5,389 nt of DNA from BMS3ABIN04 sp965554225 (GTDB taxonomy: Bacteria > Bacteroidota > Ignavibacteria > Ignavibacteriales > Melioribacteraceae), in NCBI GenBank assembly GCA_965554225.1, contig CBEVZC010000181.1, forward strand, positions 1 to 5,389, read 5' to 3'. Position 1 is the stretch's first letter, and each line of letters starts with the position of its first letter. Below the pieces are notes generated by a model that was not told where the DNA came from, did no database searches, and was given only the letters and a program-made list of their open reading frames with translations. Below, piece after piece: positions 1-5,389 of the stretch. The translations under genes and the position numbers were made by a program.

Positions 1-52
1 TGTTGAAAACAAATCATAGTATCGGATTAAAAAATAATTTAATTTAAAGTTT

Positions 53-2530
53 ATGCAAAAAAAATCTAAGGAAATAAAAAATAAAAATGATTTTTCAAAA
101 AGCCATGATAAATATAAAAAATCTGCAGTAACTACCCGCTCTAATTTAATTCCTAATAGTACAAAAGAATTATTAAGTAAATCACCTTTTGCAACAGCTG
201 TTTTCAGCAGTACTGGAAAATTAATATATATCAATCCCGCTTTTAAAAAACTTTTCGGATATAACTTGGCAGAAATTCCTACAACAATTAAATTTTTAAA
301 TACTATTATCAGAGTTCCTTCTTACCGAAAAAATGTAAAGGCTAAATGGAATTTATTTTTGAAAAAGAATACGGGTAGGGAAATTATTCCCAAACTAATA
401 AATATAAGAAACAAATACTCAAAAGAACTTGAAGTCAAATTCAGTATAATTAAAACTAACGAAAGCATTTACTATGCATTCTTTCAAGATGTGACAGAGA
501 AACAAAAAGCAACTAATAAAATTTTAGAAAGTAAAGAGAGATACGAAAAGTTATTTAACTCTGCTAACGATGCAATATTTTTAATGAAGGACGATAAGTT
601 TATCGATTGCAATCCGAAAACCCTTGAAATGTTCGGATGTAAAAGAAACCAAATTATTAACCATTCGCCATTTGAATTTTCACCGAAGAAACAACCTGAT
701 GGAAAAGATTCACGAATTAAAGCATTAAGAAAAATCACAGCTGCACAAAAAAACAAACAACAAGTTTTTGAATGGCTTCACTGTAAATATGACGGCACAC
801 CGTTTTATGCTGAAGTTAGTCTTAATCTTGTTGAATTAGAATCCGGTAAATATCTGCAAGCAATTGTACGTGACATTTCCGAAAGGAAAGAATTTGAACG
901 AGAACTAAAGAACAGAGTTGAATTTGAAGATTTGCTTACAAATATTTCAGCAAGTCTTGTAAACCTAGGACAAGATTCACTTGAGAATAAAATAAAAAAT
1001 GCTCTTAATCAAATAGGAATTTTTCTCGGAATTGACTTTTGCTTGTTATTCACTTTATCTAAAGATTACTCAACAATTTCATGTGTTACACAATGGAATA
1101 GGTATGGCAAAAAAAGTATTAAGAAAAAATTGAATAATCTCAGTACAGTCAATAGGAAATGGTGGTTAAGGAAAATTAAGACTTTAGAACCGCTGGTTAT
1201 CAATTCATTAAAACAAATTCCCAAATCGGAAAAGATATGGATATATGAACTGAATAAAATGAATATTAAATCATTTGTACATATTCCTATAATCCAAAAT
1301 GATAAGCTTTCTGGGTTTGTTGCTCTTACAACTAATCAAAATGAATGGAATATTGATAAAGACATTATATCATTATTAAAAATATTTGGTGAGATTGTTG
1401 CTAATACTTTAGAACGCAAAGAAATTGAGGAGGACTTAAAATTAAGCGAAGAACGCTTTAGAAATTTATTTGAAAATGCCAAACTTGGAATTTACCGCAC
1501 AACTTTCGAAGGGAAGTTTGTTCTTGCTAACCCCGCATTAATTAAAATGTTCGGCTGTAATTCTTTTAAGGAACTATCTGAACAAGATGTTGGACAAGAA
1601 TTTTACGTTAATTCTGAGGATAGGAAAAAACTTCTAAAGTTAGCTAACACCAAAGGTGAATTTGATGGATTTGAAACTTTAATAAAACCTAAAAGAGGTA
1701 GTATAATCAATGTTCGTATATACGGTAAAGTTGTAAGAAGTAAAGATAAAAAAACTAAATTTCTTGAAGGTGTTGTAGAGGACATAACGGAGAAAAAAAA
1801 ATCCGAAAAAGCTTTGTTAGAGGCTAAAGAACGAGCAGAAAATTCCGAGAAACTCAAGTCGGAATTTCTTGCACAAATGTCTCACGAAATTCGAACTCCG
1901 ATAAACACAATTTTAAGCTTTTCAAGCTTATTAAAAAGTGAACTTTATAATCTTGTTTCGGAAGACCTTCGTCAATCTTTTTCATTGATGGAAAGAGCCG
2001 GCAAGAGAATTACAAGAACAATAGATCTTATTTTAAATATGTCTGAAATACAGACTGGAACTTATGAACCTAGCAAAAGAAACTTTGATTTATTTTCTCA
2101 CGTAGTTGAACCTTTATATTTTGAATATCGTGGAATTGCTCAGACAAAGGGTGTTCTGCTAACATTAAAAAAATCGGAATCTAATTTTGAGCTGGAAGCA
2201 GATGAATATACTATCAGTCAAATTTTTAGCAATTTATTAGATAATGCAGTAAAGTATACCGACAAAGGTAAAATAGAATTGAAGCTAAAAAGATTGAAGA
2301 ATAAAAAAATAATTGTAGAAATTTGCGATTCAGGAGTCGGCATTTCAAAAGAATATTTGCCAAATTTATTTAAACCTTTCTCCCAAGAAGAGCAAGGATA
2401 TACAAGAAAATTTGAAGGCAATGGTTTAGGATTGGCTTTAGTAAAAAAATACTGTGAAATTAATAATGCTGAGATTCAAGTTCAAAGCAATAAGAATAAA
2501 GGGACAAAATTTAAAATAACTTTTCAATAA
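53..2530 (+). CDS. Soluble multi-PAS/GAF sensor histidine kinase (PAS-PAS-GAF-PAS-HisKA-HATPase_c)
   Basis: Sensor histidine kinase of 825 residues that should autophosphorylate on His and pass the phosphate to an unidentified response regulator. Seen domains: a basic Lys/Asn-rich tail (1-37); PAS1 (about 38-148, N61-P62 and F68-G69-Y70); PAS2 (160-280, CNPKTLEMFGC, ending RDISERK); a GAF-like domain (about 290-455, core SFVHIPII at 407); PAS3 (462-582, ANPALIKMFGC, ending EDITEKK); a coiled linker (583-605); HisKA with SHEIRTPIN, phosphoacceptor His611; and HATPase_c with N-box NLLDNAVKYT (727-736), G1 DSGVGIS (759-765), F-box LFKPF (772-776) and G2 GNGLGLALVK (789-798). All catalytic boxes are intact. 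No membrane segment or receiver domain is visible, so it should be cytoplasmic. An in-frame stop at 35-37 makes ATG 53 the first start; no Shine-Dalgarno site precedes it. The ligand is unknown. The domain order is clear; the GAF call is less certain than the rest. Confidence 0.95.
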   Translation: MQKKSKEIKNKNDFSKSHDKYKKSAVTTRSNLIPNSTKELLSKSPFATAVFSSTGKLIYINPAFKKLFGYNLAEIPTTIKFLNTIIRVPSYRKNVKAKWNLFLKKNTGREIIPKLINIRNKYSKELEVKFSIIKTNESIYYAFFQDVTEKQKATNKILESKERYEKLFNSANDAIFLMKDDKFIDCNPKTLEMFGCKRNQIINHSPFEFSPKKQPDGKDSRIKALRKITAAQKNKQQVFEWLHCKYDGTPFYAEVSLNLVELESGKYLQAIVRDISERKEFERELKNRVEFEDLLTNISASLVNLGQDSLENKIKNALNQIGIFLGIDFCLLFTLSKDYSTISCVTQWNRYGKKSIKKKLNNLSTVNRKWWLRKIKTLEPLVINSLKQIPKSEKIWIYELNKMNIKSFVHIPIIQNDKLSGFVALTTNQNEWNIDKDIISLLKIFGEIVANTLERKEIEEDLKLSEERFRNLFENAKLGIYRTTFEGKFVLANPALIKMFGCNSFKELSEQDVGQEFYVNSEDRKKLLKLANTKGEFDGFETLIKPKRGSIINVRIYGKVVRSKDKKTKFLEGVVEDITEKKKSEKALLEAKERAENSEKLKSEFLAQMSHEIRTPINTILSFSSLLKSELYNLVSEDLRQSFSLMERAGKRITRTIDLILNMSEIQTGTYEPSKRNFDLFSHVVEPLYFEYRGIAQTKGVLLTLKKSESNFELEADEYTISQIFSNLLDNAVKYTDKGKIELKLKRLKNKKIIVEICDSGVGISKEYLPNLFKPFSQEEQGYTRKFEGNGLGLALVKKYCEINNAEIQVQSNKNKGTKFKITFQ

Positions 2531-2644
2531 AAACTCTTCAAAATGGCAGAACTTATTAACTGTTCCTAAACCCTAAATAAATGGTAAAAAGTATTTAAAA
2601 ATATTTATCCGCATTTTTAATGTTATGAAAACCGATTAATTATG

Positions 2645-2652
2645 TATTTTTG
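2645..2652 (+). promoter_or_regulatory. Possible Bacteroidota-type -7 promoter element
   Basis: TATTTTTG matches the TAnnTTTG -7 consensus known from Bacteroidota. It ends 29 bases before the ATG of the small membrane protein, which would give a short leader of about 25 bases. No good TTG-type -33 box is seen at the expected distance, and the region is so AT-rich that a chance match is quite possible. Whether this organism uses that promoter class is unknown. Confidence 0.25.
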
Positions 2653-2681
2653 CCAAATCAATTTTAAATTTATGGAAAGTA

Positions 2682-2918
2682 ATGAAAGTTGCGATAGTAG
2701 CATTATTAGTTTTTCTTGTAAATGTACCTTTTGGAATCTGGAGAGCAAAGCAAGCAACAAAATCACCAAAGTGGTTTTTGGCAATCCATTTACCAATTCC
2801 AATTGTAATATTTTTAAGAATATATTCCGGTATGGGTTTTCAATTGTACACCTATCCTATTTTGGTAACAGCGTTTTTCCTCGGTCAGTTTTTGGGCGGG
2901 AAAATTAAATACGGGTAA
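2682..2918 (+). CDS. Small conserved-type integral membrane protein, function unknown
   Basis: A 78-residue protein with three hydrophobic stretches (about 2-20, 31-48 and 54-73), separated by a basic loop (RAKQATKSPK, 21-30) and a short GMGFQ turn, ending in a short basic tail (GGKIKYG). This frame is preferred over the overlapping frame open from 2642 to 2908: its product is a coherent membrane protein, whereas the other is polar, Ser/Asn/Phe-rich and patternless. A purine stretch, GGAAAG (2674-2679), sits just before the ATG as a tightly spaced, weak ribosome site. The pattern of a MKVA-type start, SPKWFLAIHLPIP and FFLGQFLGGK resembles small hypothetical membrane proteins I recall from anaerobic bacteria. 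I know no function for them. It lies 151 bases after the kinase gene, so a separate transcript is plausible. Confidence 0.75.
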   Translation: MKVAIVALLVFLVNVPFGIWRAKQATKSPKWFLAIHLPIPIVIFLRIYSGMGFQLYTYPILVTAFFLGQFLGGKIKYG

Positions 2919-3029
2919 CCTGCTGAAGCGATAAATAAATAAACACCGCGAACTGCAAAATGTAAATCGGCATATAAGTTATAGAGAAGACAGAATACGC
3001 AGGATAAAAGTCGGATTGCAGAAACACTT
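2919..3029. other. Convergent intergenic region, no clear terminator
   Basis: The + strand membrane-protein gene and the - strand gene cluster end facing each other across these 111 bases. I looked for a GC-rich hairpin followed by a T run on either strand and found none. The best inverted match is CTGCAA (2952-2957) with TTGCAG (3016-3021), only 6 bp across a 58-base loop. The stretch 2984-3015 has a loosely repetitive AGACAGAATAC / AGGATAAAAGTC texture, without a definable unit. No gene is evident. Confidence 0.5.
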
Positions 3030-3410
3030 TTAAAATTTCAGAATTACTTTTGAGAAAGTTTCATTTTTTTTTGCGACTAATTGTTTAATAACCTTTTCAT
3101 ATTGGGTTTTCATCAAATCGTTAAAGTTCTTGGGTTTTACTATGTTATTTATATAGTATGAAGAAAGCAGCTTTTCTTTTTTTCCCTTCTCCTGAAGTTT
3201 GTAAGCTAGAATTTCAAATTTTAATGCTTCTTTGTAATCCTCATTATTGTTTGCCATTTCAATTACTTCCAAACAAATTTCATCAACCAATTTATTTCTT
3301 TCGGTCACGAATAAATCCTTAAATTTTTCATATTTATTCAATTCAAGTAAAACATGTGCATAAATATAATTTGCTTCCGAAGTATCAAGATTAGTTCTTT
3401 TTCTACTCAT
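3030..3410 (-). CDS. Hypothetical helical protein downstream of the MIP18-family gene
   Basis: A 126-residue, Lys/Glu/Leu/Asn-rich protein with no signal peptide, membrane segment or cysteine-based motif that I recognise; it contains a single Cys (in DEICLEV). Residues about 10-90 look almost wholly alpha-helical, with spaced aromatic and Ala positions (ANYIYAHVLLELNKYEKF; NNNEDYKEALKFEILAYKLQ) that recall a TPR-like or other helical-repeat scaffold; no repeat consensus can be established by eye. The ATG follows the stop of the MIP18-family gene by only nine bases, which strongly suggests co-transcription and possibly translational coupling, since no Shine-Dalgarno site is present. A run of nine A residues (coding strand, 3072-3064) lies near the 3' end, encoding KKN. 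It is probably a real gene because of its tight operon position and its composition, but no function can be assigned. Confidence 0.7.
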   Translation of the reverse strand: MSRKRTNLDTSEANYIYAHVLLELNKYEKFKDLFVTERNKLVDEICLEVIEMANNNEDYKEALKFEILAYKLQEKGKKEKLLSSYYINNIVKPKNFNDLMKTQYEKVIKQLVAKKNETFSKVILKF

Positions 3411-3419
3411 AAGTTAATT

Positions 3420-3725
3420 TTATAATTTCCAGTTTTGTTGAGACAAAGCAAAAAACTTTTGACGCTGCTCTTCATTCATTTCCGCTAATGAAACACTTAA
3501 CTTAGAACCTCTATCTCCAATTGCTGTCGCAATGCTATTCAATATCATATCTCTAACGGATTCCGGGATTCCCATCATAGGAAGGACCAATGTTAACGAC
3601 ACCTTTTGTGTTTCCCTATCAAAATCTATATCTCTTAACATGCCTAATTCATCAAGCGTACTTGCAATTTCAGGATGTTCAACATTCTGGATTAGTTCAA
3701 TCATTTCTTCTTTAGTGACAGACAT
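3420..3725 (-). CDS. MIP18 family (DUF59) metal-sulfur cluster assembly-type protein
   Basis: A 101-residue protein of the MIP18/DUF59 fold, the family that includes SufT, PaaD and the N-terminal domain of Mrp/ApbC-type Fe-S carrier proteins; members help assemble or target Fe-S clusters in the cytoplasm. Seen hallmarks: VEHPEIASTLDELGMLRDI (15-33) matches the family pattern of (D/H)PE followed by LG and an acidic beta strand, and VSLTLVLPMMGIP (42-54) matches the strand and loop that usually reads T-x-P-x-C-P. Here the cysteine position is Ile53, and the protein contains no cysteine at all. A charged C-terminal helix (AEMNEEQRQKFFALSQQNW) completes it. It is a stand-alone domain; no P-loop ATPase follows. 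Translation starts at a strong Shine-Dalgarno site. It leads the pair with the 126-residue gene downstream. The family call is firm; the exact role is inferred. Confidence 0.88.
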   Translation of the reverse strand: MSVTKEEMIELIQNVEHPEIASTLDELGMLRDIDFDRETQKVSLTLVLPMMGIPESVRDMILNSIATAIGDRGSKLSVSLAEMNEEQRQKFFALSQQNWKL

Positions 3726-3731
3726 TATTTT

Positions 3732-3737
3732 CTCCTT
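3732..3737 (-). promoter_or_regulatory. Strong Shine-Dalgarno site of the MIP18-family gene
   Basis: The coding strand reads AAGGAG, then six bases (AAAATA without its first base shared with the motif), then ATG at 3725. This is the only near-perfect Shine-Dalgarno site placed before a gene in this window, and it fixes the start of the MIP18-family gene. The other genes have weak sites or none, so this one may be translated more efficiently. Confidence 0.8.
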
Positions 3738-3857
3738 ATCTAATTATTATTTGTAAGGTTTAAACAAAATAAAATATTTTTTAAATATTAGTTTACTTTC
3801 AAAGTATTCATGAAATATATTCCCAATTTTTATAGGTTTCGAGAACCCTCCTTATGA

Positions 3858-4886
3858 TTAAAAGTGCAACAAGATCCCTGTTATACCTACCGCTAAACCG
3901 GTTACTACATTTACTGCTTTTAATATTACAAAACTTTTCTGCGAAATTGCCAACAATGGTAATGTACCGTGCCCGTCTTGAACTATAGAACTGGCTAATA
4001 AAATACTAAACGGAATTGTACCGCTTGCAAATAGAGTAACAAAAATTAAATGCGGACCCGATTCCGGGATAATCCCGATTAGCACAGCAATTAGTAATAC
4101 TATTAAATAATTCGAATGTATCCAAGAATCGATATCAATAAGAGATTGCAGATAGTAAAGGAAAAGAAGCGTACCGAACGTCCACAAAAATATTCTCAAC
4201 AAATGTTTCTTCAAAACGTGCTGCCATAGGTGCTTTTCAAGGAAATGGTCAGGTACTGTTGCTACTACATAAAGTCCGAAAACAGTAGTAATTATTAAAG
4301 AAATTCTTATCCAGCTTTCCTCGTCGGCTGCAACCGAATTGGTAGCAAGCAATGCAAGAAATACTACAAGCATTCCAATTAATAAAGCCCTTGGAAATGT
4401 TATATTAATAAGTTGTTTCTTAATCAGACTTAACGATAAGCTACGATACGTGTCTTCACTGTGCAATTCAAATCCGTGTACGTCATCGCCAAGAAGTAAA
4501 ACTTCCTTTTTATAAAAACGGTCGGTTAAATATCCCACGATAAATCCTATGACGGAAATAATTACCATCAAAAATATTGCTTTAACGGGAAAGAGAGAGA
4601 GCATAACATAGGCTTCGTCACCGCTGGTAGCAATCATTGTAGCAACCAATGCACCAAAACTTACCACTCCGTGCGAGTAAAGCGATACAACGGTAAAAGC
4701 GCCCAAACAACCGGGAACAGCTCCTAATAAAACACCGAGAATTATCTGACCGAATTTGCTTTTGCGAAGTTTGCTCTGCCATTTACCGTGCGTAATAACA
4801 TTAAGGTATTCTACCAGCAGCATCATTGTGAAGACAAAGCTGGTAATAATTATAGACAGATTTACTATTTGAGAAATACTTTTCAT
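3858..4886 (-). CDS. Putative ten-segment metal exporter (ArsP_2 / putative manganese transporter family)
   Basis: A 342-residue inner-membrane protein with about ten hydrophobic segments (roughly 8-30, 46-70, 76-97, 101-122, 165-183, 193-211, 230-248, 258-276, 280-302, 317-341). Its pattern matches the family annotated as a putative 10TM heavy-metal exporter (ArsP_2) or putative manganese transporter; substrate assignments there are largely predicted. Signature segments are GAVPGCLGAF (55-64) with ATSGDEAY (86-93), and GIIPESGPHL (271-280) with VQDGHG (302-307). The two halves are related by duplication. Between them lie a polar loop, DDVHGFELHSED (134-145), and a histidine-bearing segment at 214-229 (His214, 219, 223, 228), both plausible metal-contact sites. 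Length is complete. The ATG lies 44 bases after the preceding radical SAM relic on the same strand, so co-transcription is likely; no Shine-Dalgarno site or manganese riboswitch is visible in that gap. The family call is strong; Mn rather than another metal is uncertain. Confidence 0.87.
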   Translation of the reverse strand: MKSISQIVNLSIIITSFVFTMMLLVEYLNVITHGKWQSKLRKSKFGQIILGVLLGAVPGCLGAFTVVSLYSHGVVSFGALVATMIATSGDEAYVMLSLFPVKAIFLMVIISVIGFIVGYLTDRFYKKEVLLLGDDVHGFELHSEDTYRSLSLSLIKKQLINITFPRALLIGMLVVFLALLATNSVAADEESWIRISLIITTVFGLYVVATVPDHFLEKHLWQHVLKKHLLRIFLWTFGTLLFLYYLQSLIDIDSWIHSNYLIVLLIAVLIGIIPESGPHLIFVTLFASGTIPFSILLASSIVQDGHGTLPLLAISQKSFVILKAVNVVTGLAVGITGILLHF

Positions 4887-4930
4887 AGAATTAATTGAGA
4901 TTTACCAAAAGCAACGGGTAAGATGAATTT

Positions 4931-5386
4931 TTATCGGTTTGGATTCGCCTGTTCTTGTTTACGCCATTTCTTTAAATTTCTCAAGTAAAAAATTTCTTGA
5001 TTATAATTCAATTTGATCAATTCACTGGAATTAACCAGGCTAATCAGATCACTTGACACACCACCGTCCCTTTCAAACAAACTTTCAACTGCATCACTTC
5101 GCATTGGGTGAACAGCCGTAATATTCAAAACATCTTCATTAAAATTCCCGGTAGAAGAAAATTCATTTCCTTCGTAACCAATTATTAACTCGGCTTCAAT
5201 TCCTTTTAATTTAAATATTTGATATGCTTTATGAATTACGTTGATGTCCGGTGACACAACTTCATTTTCCGCCGGCGGTCTGGTTGGAATTGATATGTAA
5301 ACTTTGTTTAGATTTAAAGTGGAAATGTTAATACCGAGACTTTTCCCCAACCTTCTTGAGGGCACGGGACCAAAAACGATTGACAT
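4931..5386 (-). CDS. Radical SAM family protein with its catalytic core deleted in frame
   Basis: A 151-residue reading frame that joins the two ends of a known radical SAM family. Residues 1-20 (VFGPVPSRRLGKSLGIN) are the characteristic N-terminus; in full-length members this is followed at once by the CxxxCxxC motif that binds the 4Fe-4S cluster, and then by a barrel. Here it passes instead into KVYISIPTRPPAE (28-40), which in family members comes near the end of the barrel. The rest follows the usual C-terminal order: a helix-rich segment, IIGYEG (68-73), then a winged-helix-like part with ITAVHPMR (89-96), DLISLVNSSELIKL and EIFYLRNLKKW. The protein has no cysteine, so it cannot bind the cluster and cannot be an active radical SAM enzyme. 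From memory of full-length members, roughly 150-200 residues are missing. It could be a decaying gene, a retained C-terminal domain or an assembly error. The start is the family's usual one, three bases from the window edge. Confidence 0.85.
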   Translation of the reverse strand: MSIVFGPVPSRRLGKSLGINISTLNLNKVYISIPTRPPAENEVVSPDINVIHKAYQIFKLKGIEAELIIGYEGNEFSSTGNFNEDVLNITAVHPMRSDAVESLFERDGGVSSDLISLVNSSELIKLNYNQEIFYLRNLKKWRKQEQANPNR

Positions 5387-5389
5387 TAT

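Noticed and set aside
1..52. Possible promoter with TTGAAA (3-8) before the kinase gene.
   Set aside because: At 17 bases spacing the partner is only ATTAAA (26-31), a weak -10; the window starts too close to judge.
2589..2606. AAGTATTT / AAATATTT inverted repeat after the kinase gene, considered as its terminator.
   Set aside because: The stem is all A/T apart from one G-U pair and is not followed by a clear T run.
2642..2908. Open frame overlapping the small membrane protein in another + strand frame.
   Set aside because: Its product is Ser/Asn/Phe-rich with no domain pattern, while the overlapping 78-residue frame gives a coherent membrane protein.
2984..3015. Loosely repetitive AGACAGAATAC / AGGATAAAAGTC texture in the convergent gap, considered as a short repeat array.
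   Set aside because: No unit recurs with fixed length or spacing; similar purine-rich texture can arise by chance.
3771..3780. Perfect palindrome AAAATATTTT upstream of the MIP18 gene.
   Set aside because: Pure A/T palindromes of ten bases are common in this composition; no second copy marks it as an operator.
3773..3802. Possible - strand promoter for the MIP18 gene: TTGAAA (3802-3797) and AATATT (3778-3773), spacing 18.
   Set aside because: The -10 matches only four of six bases and the gap is so AT-rich that such pairs are expected by chance, although a promoter somewhere in 3738-3857 is likely.
3834..3850. Short hairpin (GGTT/AACC, loop CTCGA on the - strand) just after the exporter stop, considered as a terminator.
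   Set aside because: Only four to five pairs, and no T run follows in the direction of transcription.
4902..4921. TTACC / GGTAA inverted repeat with a ten-base loop in the leader of the exporter gene, considered as a metal-responsive element.
   Set aside because: A 5-bp stem is too weak, and neither the conserved parts of the manganese (yybP-ykoY) riboswitch nor room for it exist in the 44-base gap.

Overview
This is a compact, AT-rich bacterial window with five complete genes plus one gene that appears to have lost its central part. The low GC content, the Lys/Asn/Ile-rich proteins, the mixed use of Shine-Dalgarno sites and the resemblance of several proteins to ones I know from the Ignavibacteria/Bacteroidota-Chlorobi group suggest that kind of organism. 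This is an inference; there is no rRNA or other phylogenetic marker here. I see no tRNA, insertion sequence, CRISPR array, phage gene or origin.

Left half, + strand: a large soluble sensor histidine kinase (PAS-PAS-GAF-PAS-HisKA-HATPase) fills 53-2530. No response regulator lies beside it in the window, so it looks like an orphan kinase. After a 151-base gap comes a 78-residue membrane protein (2682-2918).

Right half, - strand, to be read from the right end inwards: a radical SAM family protein that keeps its family N-terminus and C-terminal region but lacks the whole radical SAM barrel (5386-4931); a putative ten-segment metal exporter of the ArsP_2 / 'putative manganese transporter' type (4886-3858); a MIP18/DUF59 iron-sulfur assembly-type protein with a strong Shine-Dalgarno site (3725-3420); and, nine bases later, an unrecognised 126-residue helical protein (3410-3030). 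The two halves converge on the 111-base gap 2919-3029, where no clear terminator hairpin is visible.

The - strand genes share a loose theme of metals and Fe-S proteins: a metal exporter, a cluster-assembly-type protein and a relic of an Fe-S enzyme. Joint function is not shown by the sequence. The most notable observation is the in-frame loss of the catalytic core of the radical SAM gene. Also worth attention are the cysteine-free MIP18 protein and the gapless internal duplication in the exporter. I found no convincing evidence of a wholly new system.
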